Shown here one piece after another: positions 1 to 13,400 of a stretch of 51,891 nt of DNA (position 1 is its first letter; each line of letters begins with the position of its first letter). This DNA comes from Ophiothrix spiculata (Eukaryota > Echinodermata > Ophiuroidea > Amphilepidida > Ophiotrichidae): NCBI GenBank assembly GCA_000969725.1, contig JXSR01S045158.1; one strand, 5' to 3'. The notes under the pieces are model-generated. The model worked only from the letters and a program-made list of their open reading frames with translations. It did no database searches and was not told where the DNA came from. The position numbers were made by a program, and so were the translations under genes.

Positions 1-21
1 ATCTAAATATTTTGATATATA

Positions 22-329
22 GGGTTTGAATTTGACAATGAAACTTTGCATGCTGTCATTATTACCACTAATACTTCAAATGATGCACAAATCTCGAACT
101 GTTTGGGAAAAAGTTTGGGGATGATGCTGAACTTGTCCATTGCCCCTTTAAGGATGAAAAAAGTTATCCTGCACTGAGAGTATGTCCTTTGGGTATGTAT
201 GGACTGGGGGATTCAATCCAGAAATATCTCCATATTGACAAGGGATTGAACTACAATTATTTAACAGGTATGGAAGGGACTGTAGGAAAATCCAGGTACA
301 GGAATAGGTCACTCTCAAAAGCGGAGTAA
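22..329 (+). pseudogene. Possible frameshifted coding remnant
   Basis: Frame 1 reads GFEFDNETLHAVIITTNTSN and onward. Near position 120 a one-base shift gives a second open run containing DDAELVHCPFKDEKSYPALR, then VCPLGMYGLGDSIQKYLHID, to a TAA at 327. Two protein-like runs joined by one frameshift suggest a decayed exon or transposon ORF. I do not recognise the family. Confidence 0.25.
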
Positions 330-499
330 AGGATGGTCTGATTTTATGCGTACATATATATTGTGTTAATTTGAATTAGTGGAACCATTATCACACAATC
401 GTTTGTTTGGAACCAGATCACATGGGTTGGGCTAATTATGCAAGAAATGATATCAGTACTTCCACAGTGCATTGTCCTGGAGCGATCTTGAGAAAATTT

Positions 500-860
500 G
501 GGGGGGGGGGGGTACTAAAATTTGGTTTGGGTAGGGACGTACCTCTGGGAAATTTGAAAAGCCACCCATCCAAATACCAATTTTAAAGAAAAAGGGACCC
601 ATCCATATACCAATCTCCCAAATTTTGGGTCAAATTTATTTAATAAAAAAACCCATTTTTTCTGCCCAAATTTGCATTATCTTGGCAAAATTATCTGAAG
701 TTTTGAGTAGAAATGTCAAATTTTGAAAAGTGAACCCATCAAAATACCAAATTTAGCGAAGAAAAAGGACTGATTGAAATACCAGAGAACCTGATTTTGC
801 TACCCAAATTTGCGGCACATCCTCATAGCCCCTTTCATACTAAGTACCCCTCCCCCCCGG
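500..860. mobile_element. MITE with poly-G ends, copy 1
   Basis: Starts with 13 G then TACTAAAATTTGGTTTGGG, ends AAGTACCCCTCCCCCCCGG. The interior (AATTTGCGGCACATCC, GGACCCATCC) matches 26937-27313 on the opposite strand. Confidence 0.75.
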
Positions 861-1636
861 ATAAAATACTACCAAAGGTCAAGGAAAATAGTATGATAGT
901 CCCAACTTCACTGAGGGGAAACATCTTTAGCTATAGCCAGAATGAAAGGGCTGACATACATGTAGGTCATATCTGCATGAAAAAAGAGCCACAAGGCTGT
1001 ACTTGCAACAAAGGTGCAAATACAGCCTTGTGGCTCATTTGTTGCCCTTGCATATACCGCCTTGTGGCTCTCAACCCTCGATATACCAATCATAATTTCA
1101 ATGGGGAATAGTAAAAACTACCGATCAGCTCAAATCATACCATTCAGTATATCAATTGTGACATTGGATATATCCATGTACCTATGCTTTACGACTTATT
1201 TCATTGAGCAAAGAGTATCTACATGTACTATAACTTTTCAAATGTGGTGTATTCAAACCATCCATTAGGTCAGTTTGAAGTTCTGAAACAATTTAGGTTA
1301 CACCTTTGAATACAAACTTCGGGGATTGTGGATCTAATTCAAGGACCATAGCTTCTTGAAATATTTTGCAAACACAGCCTTATAACGTTCAACCTAATAA
1401 ATTATCAGAAATCTACCTCGAATACTTCAAAATTCTGTATTTCAGTTGCACTTTGTTTTCCATATACGACTATGTAAAATACACAAATTTCAATAATTTA
1501 AACTTTAAACTAAACGTTTTTGGTATTTCATGCTTTATTATTGCACCACAAAAAACACAGCAAACATTCAAACTCACCCCCTGTCATCATGTGGTTTCTA
1601 ATACTACAAAATTGGTACAAAGTTCACCAAGCAATA

Positions 1637-1831
1637 CTGGGTGTCCCAGAAAAACCTTAAAATCTTTGTGTGCAATTGTCTTAAGTTTAACAGACAGTCA
1701 GAACGTAAGTAAACATTGCATTTTATAGTCCATGAATTGAACTATGGACTATAAAATGAAATTTTTACATACTTTCTGACTGTTCGTTTAACCTAAGAAA
1801 AAGATTGTTAGTTTTTTTCTGGGACACCCTG
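1637..1831. mobile_element. 195-bp palindromic MITE, TA target site
   Basis: Ends CTGGGTGTCCCAGAAAAAC and the complement of CAGGGTGTCCCAGAAAAA, flanked by TA. The centre is a second hairpin (TTTATAGTCCAT ... ATGGACTATAAA), so the whole element folds back. Confidence 0.85.
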
Positions 1832-4800
1832 TAATTGTTTTCCCTATACATTATAAATGCCACCCTATACATTATAAAGAAATACTGCAACTTTTTATAC
1901 ATGGTGTCGGGTTTCTCCATCTTGGTAGGGTATCCAAAGATGCCATGTCTAGTATACATACATTATTTTCATCCCATACTTTTTCCTTTCATAAGTTTGG
2001 TATAAAATTTCAATCATTTTAATTAATCACTTCCGAATTTTGAATTTCTGAATGTAATTTTACTTAATTTTAATATATTTCCTTTAACTCTACAACTAAT
2101 GATTAAAACCATTTAAAAGTATACATTTCAAGAAGCTATGCTGCAAATTATGTGTATGTTTTGACCAAAATGTGTACCTTTGGAAAACAATTTTTTTGCT
2201 CAAATTTATATTCATTCAATTCCAGCCTATAACTAAAATTTTATTAAGATAAAAATAAATCAGAAATTTATTTTCAGAAAAGAAATTTTAGACTTATTTT
2301 GGGGAAATTTTCAAAAATTTCAGAAAGCAAATTCTCAAGATTTATTTATTAGGACTCTTAAAAGACAAAAAAAATCAAAATGTTACCTTAAACTGATATC
2401 ACCAGAAATGCATATTTTAATACTTTATATGGTTACAAAATTGTAAGTTTACAAAGTTACAGATATATTGACACCAGCCTTGGGGATAGATTGCATAGAG
2501 AATATCATCAAATTCCCTGATTACACAATTATAACTGCTTTCGTGATCCGTGATATCGCTTTATCTTGTGTAATCAACACATCACATATTGAAATAGACA
2601 CCAAGCTGATCACAGTGCCATCTTATCAGACTCATTTGTGTGTTGTAATTGATAATTAATAACGCTGCTTTCTGTAACTTCTTGCACTTTTTATAATGAC
2701 TTTCATTATCATTAAAAATTATGAAAAACTGATTAATTTGAAGACATTAAGTCATAAAATATAACACTCTGACGGTGATCTGGGAGAGACAAGTGTCAAA
2801 ATGATTTGGGGACAGTACTGCTTATAGAAACCCCTTCTGCGTCAATACTTTTCCCAGCTAAATCTAAATATGAATAGCACTCTTGTAAACTTTATTGACA
2901 GTGCAAAATATTAAAGGTTCCTAACTTCTGCCATTTTTGACAAAGGATATTTTTCTTGCAAAATAACTGTTGGCACTAAAGGTAAGACCATAATATAAAA
3001 AATAATGGCCAAGCTTGACAGGAACTAAATATCCATATCCAAAAGAGAGGATCCCCTGTCTGACCTTTACAATAAACTGCACTTTCGTCTTTCCGAAATT
3101 TAATGGGAAAGATGATGCACAATGCACAATACATGTAGTATCTTCTACATCAAGATATCTTAAAATTGTTGACAATCATTTATCAAAATCTATAATACTA
3201 TATATAGAGCCAAAAATATTTGAAAACATGAAAAGTTGTGCTAACAATAGTACCTCGTTTTCTCTCAAGACCCAAATATCAACTTTTCATTGTCCTACTA
3301 AGTGCACTTATATTTTATTAAATAACCATAAAGTGTTTGTAAAATCAGAAGCATATTAATTTTTCAGATTTTTAAATTTTACATTAGCATTTTGAAAGCA
3401 AATTATTAAACTGTCAATTTGAACTATTGGAAGTAGAGTAAGAAGCCAAATATTATTATGATATTAAAATTGTCCAAGTTGTAAAATTTTGTAAAAACTA
3501 ACTTGACCTTTTTAATATTACTGCAAATTAGGGTTATATACCTTCATTCTTAACTTTCAAAGTTTTGAAACCACTGCCGTCTATGCCTTTGGTATATTAG
3601 ATTTTCCTCTACAATTTGAAATGAAAGAAAAGCGAAAAATTAAATTACAAATTTGTTTAAAAAAAATTTGAATCAACATATTAGGAATTGAAATTTATAT
3701 TAATAGTAATACTACATGTAATCATACTTTAAACCTACCCATGTCATGACTAGTATCACCAAAATATTCAAAATACTACTAATTGATTCAAATACCTCAG
3801 CCACTTTCAGAATAGTGTCATTATATGATATTGCACAAAACATAACACACACATTAACATTTGAAATTACTTCATTATATACATACATTAGACATAGTTT
3901 AATATCATATGATATGGACGGATATCTATTTATAGAAAAAAAAAAGCAGCAGCATATAAGTCAACATTCCAAAGACTGCAACTTCATTTATATACAGATA
4001 ATTTATATAAATATACTTAAGGAGTGTTCCCCCAAGGTTTTTGAGCTTACGCCAATTTGACAATTTTTGACAAACTGGTGCTTCAAAATCAGGATCTGAA
4101 GCCGAAAATTGGCTAAAAGCAAGAAAAAGCATCTTTTGCACACATTTTGAGAAACCTTTAGCGCAAATCATTTTGTGGCAATAGCTCACTATACAGCCTT
4201 AGCAGGAATACTGTACACAAAGTAAAGGCTTACATTAATATAAATATGGACATATATCTACATGCATATTTATAATTAAGTCGGAGTGAATTACATTGGT
4301 CAAAAGTTAGTTACAGAATGTGTTTCCTTACCATACACATAACATAGTTGCAAGCCTACTATGGCCTTACTTTAATTTACAACACTAATTTTTGGCATAG
4401 CGCCAAATACAATAGGCACCAGTACAAAACATTTTTGAAAGCCAGAGTGTTACTGTAAAAATGATATACAACTGTATTTACATCATACCAATGCATTGCT
4501 TCACACAATCTAAAAGAAGAAATGAGATATTTTTCAGCTGAATGTTTAAAAAGGTTTTCTCATATATTTTGCAGGCTACAAGCAAAACATTGAAAGCTGA
4601 TTTTAAGTCACACTTCCTTTTCAAACCATATAATATTTATGAAGGAAACGTGGCCATCACTGATAACAATTAACACTGGATTGTTTAGAAAGTAACACAG
4701 AAATATAAAAAATAATATAATAATATAAAGAAATTTGTACAATTTGGATCATTCAAACTATAAAACTCATTGAAAGACATAAATGTCGTAACATTGATGT

Positions 4801-5249
4801 ACAACAAATTCTTAAGAGAAAATATAATGATTTCATCAGTGATAATTTCAGCCTATTTTATATTTCAGACCAAGAAGAAAAAATCAGAACAGACATTTCC
4901 AGGAACAATAAAAAGGAACAAAAATACTGCTTTTGTTGGATGGAAACTTTTATCTATATGAAGTACTTCAAACAGACCCTTTTCAATAACACATACAAAA
5001 AAGTTCTTTTCAATAACATGCACCCTATAGCCCTTAAAAAGTGGGAGGGGTAGAAATTTGACATATTGGTCTTAATAACAATTCACTACCACAAGTTGTA
5101 GAAAAAATGACAATTTGAACAACAAGTTATTTTACTGTAAATGTAACAGATTAATAGCAGAGATTCTAAACAAACTAAACTGCCTCATGTAACATGCTGG
5201 ATCACCAGAGCGCAATGCGAGATTATTTCATTTATAGCATCATTCTGCA
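1832..5249. other. AT-rich 3' flank, nothing recognised
   Basis: About 3.4 kb downstream of the TTLL10 stop with poly-A/T-rich unique sequence. Open frames are short, AT-driven and overlap on both strands; no domain, RNA gene or repeat family was recognised. Confidence 0.6.
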
Positions 5250-5606
5250 GGGCTCTATTTCATTAAGATTTAAGAATATTCCTAAATTGGTCTGCAGAAC
5301 AATAATCATTGCAATTCAACAAATATCTTAGACTTTGAGAACAATGAGTTCCACTTTCTAAATATTCTTAACTTTACATATATAGGTCTGATCTTAATTT
5401 GACAATATTAGGTCAAAGGTCAATTACCTACAACTTCATCTATAAAGGACAACAGCAGAAATGTTCAAATTATTCAAATATATTGGCTTAAGTTTGGAAA
5501 TTTGATCACTTCTAAGTTGAAAATGTTCAAAAAATTTCTTGTTCTGAAGTAACTTTAGAAAATTGTACTTAAGAATATTACTAAATAGCTTTATGGAATA
5601 GAGCCC
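5250..5606. mobile_element. 357-bp TIR element, GGGCTCTATTTCAT family, copy 1
   Basis: Left end GGGCTCTATTTCATTAAG, right end complement of GGGCTCTATTCCATAAAG. The interior matches 8059-8485 in reverse orientation. Confidence 0.78.
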
Positions 5607-5639
5607 AGATCAGCCGCCACACAAAATGCTGTGCAATTT

Positions 5640-5745
5640 AGGGGTTTATGAATGGGACTAGGGTATGAACGATGTTTAAGCCCGAGGCGGAACGCTGAGG
5701 ACTTAAACACGTTCATACCCAAAGTCCCACTCATGAATCCCGTTC
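5640..5745. repeat. 106-bp near-perfect hairpin
   Basis: GGGTATGAACGATGTTTAAG pairs with CTTAAACACGTTCATACCC, with outer TTTATGAATGGGACT / AGTCCCACTCATGAATCCC. Short loop around AGGCGGAACGC. It abuts the 829-bp element. Confidence 0.85.
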
Positions 5746-5750
5746 ATATA

Positions 5751-6579
5751 TGTGACCCGTCATATCGAAAGGTACCTTAAGGTCGGCATAGTAAATTACG
5801 AGATACAGGCCATTCAAGCTGAGCATAGTCAAAAATAACGTCCAAGGTCGAATTTCTAATTTCATCAGAAACTTACCTTTGAAGTGTAATCTATCATATT
5901 AATCAGGTTCCAACATCCGAAACAAAACCTAAATGTTTTAAAAACCAAGATAAAAATCCATTCTCCATTCAAATTTTACCAGTACAGAAACTTTAAACTC
6001 GATTTTCTCAGAACTATAGTTTTCTGAATCAGCTGGACGCCTTTTACCAATTTGGATGTAACTTTGCAATCGAACATCCAATAACCAAAAGCAAGGTGTC
6101 ATTATAAAGCTTAAAATATATTCTTTCAGATGAGACCAAAAAAAAAAATCAGTTTTCATTTTGGGACCCTTAAAGGTGTAGGTTCCGATCATATTCTCAT
6201 CCCCAGGGATCAACCGGAAGTATTACAAGACATCACACTTCAATAATATCTACATTTTTTGATGTCAAATGGAAGCTCTTATTTTTCTGATTGTAAAACC
6301 AAAATTTCGCTTCCAAATTCTAAATAATTTTTTTGAGATATAGCAAAAAGTGTAAATTAATTGGTATACCTATTTTTCATTTCTTATGTATTTTCATAAC
6401 AGCCTCATCCCCAGGGTTGCATACTTTGTTTTGCCACTGAAGAGTGAACAAGAAGAAAACTGAGGGTGAAACCACCCCAAAGGCATTACAGAGGTCAAGG
6501 TCAATCAGTTAAAAGTAGATTATACACATGTTAAAATAGGAATCTACACCTTTAAAGCTTTTCGATATGATGGGTCACA
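5751..6579. mobile_element. 829-bp TIR element
   Basis: Ends TGTGACCCGTCATATCGAAA and the complement of TGTGACCCATCATATCGAAA. Inner GTGTAGxTTCC motifs also occur on both sides. Class not assigned. Confidence 0.78.
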
Positions 6580-6839
6580 TATTATGGATTATGATCACAA
6601 GACATCACATTTCAATAATATCTACACTTTTGCATGTCCGTACCTTTAAGCTTCAAAAATATGCAGAAAAGTCACCATATCTTCACGACAATCTTAGCGT
6701 TTTGCAACTTTCTACTGTGCTGTGTTTTTCCTAAATATTGATCGATCATAGGGTTGATCCATTCAAAATTAGGGGTAAGTGGTTTCTGTCTGCCTGAAAT
6801 CATGTGCCGATAAAACGCAAATGCAAGTGAGTTGTGTGC

Positions 6840-7060
6840 CATGTGTTATATTTTATTTAACACCTTGTCAGAATTTGAAAAATCCTTCCAAATTTTCTCT
6901 CCCATATGTCAGTGGCTCTTGAAATGGTTCTTAATGTGACAAGTGGCCAAAAAGAACCATTTCAAGAGCCACGTGCACTGACGCTAGATTGGACATTCTA
7001 CAGTGTTCAATACAAATTGAATGAAAATGGCAGCCACTGCAGATATGACTGTCTTGCACT
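6840..7060. repeat. Dispersed repeat with internal hairpin, copy 1
   Basis: Shares TTTAACACCTTGTCA, GGCTCTTGAAATGG and AAAATGGCAG segments in the same order with 22425-22615. The centre is a hairpin: GTGGCTCTTGAAATGGTTCT with AGAACCATTTCAAGAGCCAC. Confidence 0.75.
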
Positions 7061-7708
7061 CACACCAGACATATACACTACAAAAGAGACTGATACTCTT
7101 CAATTCTGATATAGTGCGCATTTTCCAGTTCTGCAATGTGTTATCATTTTTATACGGGGTATGAAATGAATCTGACAAACTTTTGTTACCTCTGATTATG
7201 ATGAATGTAACTTTCATGTCATCATCAACTCTGCAAAGTAGATTTGTTTGTGTTGTGGTAAAGATCATGTTTAGGCATAAAACTTGGTGCGCACTATATC
7301 AGATTTTTAAAGAATATGTTCATCTTTTACGCATGATTATCATTCGTGTCATTCTTGAAAATGCATCGAAATATTTTGTCATGCATAAAAGAAAAACTCT
7401 TCATGAGTTTCTGCAACAGATCAATCTCCCCGTCTCCCTAGGACCCTTTTCCTAATGTTGTATACAAATTGGGATAATTACATAATACTGCAATTGTCAG
7501 ATATTGCATTGAAACCAATAATGAACTTTCCATACTCTTTCCATGCTTTACAACCATCATTAAAATTGGAAAACTTTACATACATGCACAAGCAAAAGGT
7601 ATTTATTTGGTGCCTTTCCGAAAAAAATCAAAGTGCCAGAATAAATAATAAATAACAACAAAGCAAAAGAAAAAAGCTCAGAGTCAATGCGATGCAAATA
7701 TCATTGAC

Positions 7709-7869
7709 AGGGATGCAAGTCAATGAAGCCAAAATTTCCTGAAACGTCTCAAAATTTCCAAAAAAAAGCACTTTTCCTATTCTTTCATACAGCGTTAAAT
7801 TTCCTGAAAACAAGATATTTTCAGTGAAATTTCCTGAATTCAGGAAATTTCCTGAAAACTTGCATCCCT
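7709..7869. mobile_element. 161-bp MITE with perfect 12-bp TIRs
   Basis: Ends AGGGATGCAAGT and its complement. The interior is built of TTTCCTGAAA units that pair with each other. Confidence 0.8.
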
Positions 7870-8058
7870 TAAATGAATATGATTCTTGAAACCAGAAAGT
7901 GTATTGGCATCCTAAACCAGAAAGTGTATTTGTATCCCTGATATTTTTATGGCGGTTATTTCACAGTGTGGTACCAGAAACATAAAATGAGTGACCACCA
8001 ATCCTGTTTTTGCTGGAATGAATAGAAGAGACATGTTGGGGAGCATGTAACTGGACCT

Positions 8059-8485
8059 GTGCTCTATTTCATAAAGCTATTTAGGAACATTCTTAAATGA
8101 AAGTTTTTAAAGTTACTTCAGAATAAAAAAATTTTGAACATGTTCAACTGAAATTTCCCAACTTAAGACCAGATTATTTGAATGATTTGAAATTTCTGTT
8201 TTTGCCCTGTTGTGGGTAATTGACCTTTGGCCTTTCATAGCCAAATTAAGATCAGATCCAAAGTTAGATACATTTTTAACAATGATACCAATTTTTCTGT
8301 TTTGTTTGAAATTTTCTTAACAACTTTGGAATGGGGAATTACATCACTGATAATAATTTAACATTTAGCATCGAAAGTTGCTTTGGGAAATGGAACTCAA
8401 TGTTCTCAAAATATTTGTAGATTTATAAATGATTATTATTCTGCAGACCAATAAATATTCTCAAATCTTTATGAAACCGAGCACA
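8059..8485. mobile_element. 427-bp TIR element, same family, copy 2
   Basis: Ends TGTGCTCTATTTCATAAAG and the complement of TGTGCTCGGTTTCATAAAG. Contains the same CTGCAGACCAAT and GGTCAATTACC-type interior as copy 1, inverted. Confidence 0.78.
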
Positions 8486-8866
8486 CAAAGGTAAGGTTTT
8501 GTTTATGGACATTGAAGTCGGCTAGATATCATGGTGCAGTTCCATGGCAACATATCTACAAAATGCAGAGTATTGCTAGAACTTGACTACAAATCACCAG
8601 ATTATGAGACAACAGGTTGTCCATAGATTTAGATTAACACATTAGATCTCAATCACTCCATAAACCCCGAGTAATACTGGGGAGCTGTTATGGGGACATC
8701 ACAATCTACCTACTCATGATAGTGCACATTGGTCAGTAGTTTCCACATTTCCTGAGTCTGAGATTACATCTGGATCATTAAAAACAAAATTCATAAAACC
8801 TCATGCTTGTGAAATTTCGAACACTAATCTGGAGCACATAAAAGTCACAAGCTCCTGGTTGTTATA

Positions 8867-9718
8867 CAGTGTGTCCCAGAATGAAGTTATCAAGATTTAA
8901 ATGCCGCATAATTCAAAAACCAAATCATCCCAGACAATGAAAGTTGGTGACAATTATGTCTAATGTCTCAACTTGCTTTGGTACAAAAATGAAGAAAATC
9001 CATGCATTTATTTTCTAGAAATGAGCGTTTAAAGCTCCAGAGGAGAATGGACACTTTTCCCAGTTTGGGGAGGTCGTAAAAATCCAGTGGTAATTTTCAG
9101 CAGAAGTATGCGAGCAAGGATGTCATCTTTTACCTACATCTCTGTTTTGTTTCACATGTTGCTTCTCCTTGATGATGCCTTGAGTCTTAATAAAGGTTCA
9201 GTTGAATGCTAACCCGGCTTCTACCTTGGCGTCCACATATTTCTTTTTTGCAGTTCCTTACGAGGTGTTATGTTTGCTTTGAATTACCATATTCCTACAA
9301 CCACTGCTACCAGGGTACCAGCCCTTTATCGTGCTTTCAAAATGATTTTAACGATTACTTTTTTACATATGAAAAGGAACCAGATTTAGGTTAAAATAAT
9401 CTTGAAAACAAAAACACTTATAATTGAACAAATATTATCATGATTATGTCTGTAAAGATTACGTTCTTCGTTGCCGTTGAATTTTTACAACTTACCAAAC
9501 TGGGAAAAGTGTTTAAACTCATGTAGAGCTTCAAATGCTCACTTCTAGAAAACTAATGCATGAATTTTCTTTATTTTTGCACCACAGCAAGTCAAAACAT
9601 CAGGCATGATTGTCACCAAGTTTCATTGTCTGGAATAATTGATATAATAATAATGGAATAATTGGTTTTTGAATTATGTTGCGTTGAAATCTTGATAACT
9701 TCATTCTGGGACACACTG
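8867..9718. mobile_element. 852-bp TIR element, TA target site
   Basis: Inverted ends CAGTGTGTCCCAGAATGAAG extend through about 60 bp of inward homology, with further inner inverted matches. Flanked by TA. Mariner-type by its ends; no intact transposase. Confidence 0.85.
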
Positions 9719-10065
9719 TATATAAGTTACATTGGTCATAACAATAAGAACTTGGCTGTGCAAATAGACCCGAAAACAATTTAGACCTCACGATTACGGG
9801 TTGGTTCAGAGTACATGTCGTTTTGTCACGTGTAGCAGCAGGAAAAGACCACACATTTGTAGTTTAAAGCTGTTGCCAGGCAGAAACATTCATACGAATA
9901 GTTGATGTCATACAAGTCATTGCGATCAAAGACATAATCAAACTATTCATGGTGTTTGATCTTACTTGTTCCAAATTTTTAAATGAGTGACATGGCCAGG
10001 ATTTCACATAATTTTTGATGTCATTGTGACGTTGCCAAAACCGTTATAGACCATCTCAATCCAGC

Positions 10066-10400
10066 TTAACTTGCATCTTTGCTGTTAACTTTACTAGCCC
10101 CACCTACTGCTTCCTTGCTAGTAGTTTTCACAACCACCTTGGTGACATTTTGTCTCACAGATACAGGCCTAGAAACACCACCAGACACTCTCTTTGGTGG
10201 TGACGAGGATCGAGCTCCTGGTCTCTGTCGTGTAGGACTGCTCCTCCTTGGTGATGTAGATTTGACTGGACGGACTCTTTCACCACTGCTGCTACCGGAG
10301 GAGGGGCTGCCGTTGTGCAGCATTTTGAAATTACGTTGCGAAGTCAGAGGCATAATAGGACGGTTGCGTTTGCTCTTTTCAAATACTTCTAGGACAATAT
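10066..10400 (-). CDS. TTLL10: TTLL10 exon l: terminal exon, basic Ser/Pro/Arg tail and stop
   Basis: This 335-nt exon follows TTCTTTTACAG. It encodes DIVLEVFEKSKRNRPIMPLT, then SQRNFKMLHNG, which matches the end of the TTLL10 catalytic region. An 80-residue basic tail follows (for example SPRRSSPTRQRPGARSSSPP) and ends KVNSKDAS with TAA at 10066-10068. The tail resembles microtubule-associating basic linkers (inference). No close AATAAA was found downstream; the nearest on this strand (9570-9575) is about 490 bp away inside a transposable element, so the poly(A) site is uncertain. Confidence 0.94.
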
Positions 10401-13400
10401 CTGTAAAAGAATGAACAAAATTGAAATCATTATTGTACTTGTAGTTCTTACTTATTGAGATGTGTGAGGCCTCACTGAGTATAGCATAGGATAGGGTGTT
10501 AACATTTAATTCAGAAGTGTTTGATACATTAAAGGTGGCAGAATTATGGATTTAATGCTGTAGGGGCGCCGTAGTGTGGTAGTTAGCGATCTCGCCTCAC
10601 ACGCATTGGGCCCAGGTTCGATTCCCTGTGAGGGCACTTTGCGGAATGGAATCTTTGCTTAGATGTTTATCTGACTTAGTGGTAGTATTTGGCAGATATT
10701 CTAGATTTACTCCGCTTCTCACATGAAGTATTTAGAGTTGGTAAATATTTTCATGAGAGATCGTCATCCTTCGGAGGGGGATGTAAAGCTGTTGGTCCCT
10801 TGTACAGAAGAGTCATACCTGTACATGTAATCGCAGCCAGTTTCATAAAGAGCAGGGTATTATATCCCTGACTGTTCCCAACCCAGTTTCGGTCAATTTC
10901 TGGACTTCAAAATTTGCCTGTGCATTATATCCTCAAGCATATGAGGTTGTATAATATTGGAAGAAAGAAAGAAAGAGCTCTGTATTGATTCTAAATATTT
11001 CTACCTGAACAAAGTGACTGAAATTAAGTGAAGACAAATTTAGAAAATAACAAGTACGGCACTAGACCCAAAAATATTTGCTCACAGGAGAAACAGCTAG
11101 TATAAATTAGTTGCTATGTGTAGCTGGTAATAGCTGGGCAAGGCACTGTATCTCCGACACACACTGACACTTTCTTTGTGAGGGTTAAAGAACAGAAGTG
11201 ACAGAATGTGTTCGGACTCGAAGATATCACCTGCACATTTGAGTCATTTACATTACCCATAATACTAATTTAAAATGAAAAATCCTTTTAGCTTTGGTGT
11301 CAACCACCAATATTTTTGGAAAGGTTTTCACCCTGTAACTCCTCAACAAGATGGTTAGCGAACCAGTAGTCTCGCCTGCGTATCGACCGCCTACTTAATC
11401 ATTCAGTTGTGGGGTGGATCCCAAGGGAAAGGTCATACAACGGGGTCACCATTGGCACTTTTGATCGCTGGTCCAAGACACACAATTTGACACCTTAATC
11501 TTTGAAATCGGAAAAGTTGAAAATTTGACCTTTCTTTTGACCTTTGACCCCCAGGGAAAGGTCGGACGACGGGGTCACCATTGACACTTTTGATCGCTGG
11601 TCCAAGACGAACAATTTGACACCTTAATCGTTGAAATCGGACAAAGTTGAAAATTTGACCTTTCTTTTGACCTTTGACCCCCAGTTTAAGGTCGGACAAC
11701 GGGGTCACCATTGACACTTTTGATCGCTGGTCCAAGACGAACAATTTGACACCTTAATCGTTGAAATCGGACAAAGTTGAAAAATAAGCTACATTTTATG
11801 CATAAATTATGCAAATTAGGTACTTAATTAGCATATTTTGCGCTCAAATTGCAGCTGGCACAAGCGCAGCTCTATCCTCACCTACCCACCATGAAACTAC
11901 AATTCTAGAAGTTGAGTTACATGCTTCGATTACTTTTTAAATTTAGAAACCTTTTTTTTTTCAAATTTTTGAAAATTGTTTCTTATTTTTGAAATATTGC
12001 CAAAAATAGGTCAAAAGTGGCAATATTTAGTAGCAATGATAGCCACCTTTTGACCAATTATCTGCAAAGATAAAAATTAAAAACCTGAGTAAACAAACCC
12101 TGCATATTAGTTTCTAGATTCTACAAAGTAATATGGTTTCACAAATATTTTACTTTATCTAATGTTTTGCAGGTAGCACATTTCTTAACACTTCACGATT
12201 GGTGTGCAAAGCTGGGATCACATATTTCTCTATTATCCATACAGGTTGTAACAGAAAAACTTAAACATTCTTGTTAACGATATCATGAGGAAAATAAAAA
12301 TGTTGAATTTACAAACTTTCCCATATTTGAAAGGCTATTTAATTGGCTACCAGAAGCAGCTTTCGTCATCTCATTTAATAGTTGGGTTCAGAAGTTACGA
12401 CCATTTAAGTAAAGACCGGTGAAAACTACTTGGGCCGATTTCACCATTCTTCTGCATAAACAGTTTATCATGATTCGATGAAGAGTAACGATGCAGTGAG
12501 ATAAAATAACAAAAGGCACACTTTATGTTCAAGAACTTTTGATGATTTTTTTTTAATATGATAAGAATAATTCATAAATAATTTTATGATATTTTATGAT
12601 AAAAGTTATGCTTTATTAGGTTAAAATATTGTTCATATTCTAGAGTAATCATAAACAGTTGCATCAAAGACTCGATATCTTTGGTGGAAACAGGAAAGCA
12701 AAGAGTTTATTGCAATGATCTTTTTGCAGTTTTTTACACAGTTTCATATTCACAGGGAAATATGGAAATTAAGATTATTTTTCCAAGCTCAATTGATAAA
12801 ACTTGAGTTTTAAAGAAGTTAAGTTCAGAAAAAAATGTGATTCCTTTGATCTGTATTTAAAATCTCTGGGTAGTCTTAAAGTGCTTGTGTGCTGACTCTG
12901 CCATTTAGATGATATGTTGTCTCACCAACAAGGCTATCTCTTAAAAAATGTTTTGGCGTCCTGTCCAACATTAAGAATACAGCAGTCTACGAGCAAGCTC
13001 ATCATTTAGAGGTGTATTTTGCTTTGTTACACTAAAATCAGCCTCGTAATCCTGTTGAACATCGTATGGCTGATTATGTGCTATTATTTTGCTACCGGTA
13101 AATGAATCTGATGAACTGGCCCAGGTGGTTTGAAGGTAGGATCAGTATAAATTGCATTACTCTGCTTGTAGACCATCAATTTGGATGAAACAAAGTGCAT
13201 TTTGTAGCTAAAGAAGTTGGCTTTCAATATAAATAAATGACAATGTGATTAAAAGTGTAACTTTATTCTTTCAGCGTAGATAACAATGTATAATTTTGTC
13301 TGTTACAACCTGAACATGATGAGTGTGAAATCTTACCTAAAGTTTCCTCTACCATTGCAGGAAGCATATTCCTTAACACTTCACAATTGGTATGCAAAGC

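Noticed and set aside
9570..9575. AATAAA on the minus strand as the TTLL10 poly(A) signal
   Set aside because: It is about 490 bp past the stop and inside a transposable element. It could be used, but nothing here shows that.
10563..10640. A tRNA gene
   Set aside because: A and B boxes are present but the acceptor and anticodon arms do not fold, and a SINE body with a GAAA tail follows.
11433..11744. 103-codon minus-strand frame
   Set aside because: The translation repeats with the 130-bp tandem repeat and has no independent coding evidence.
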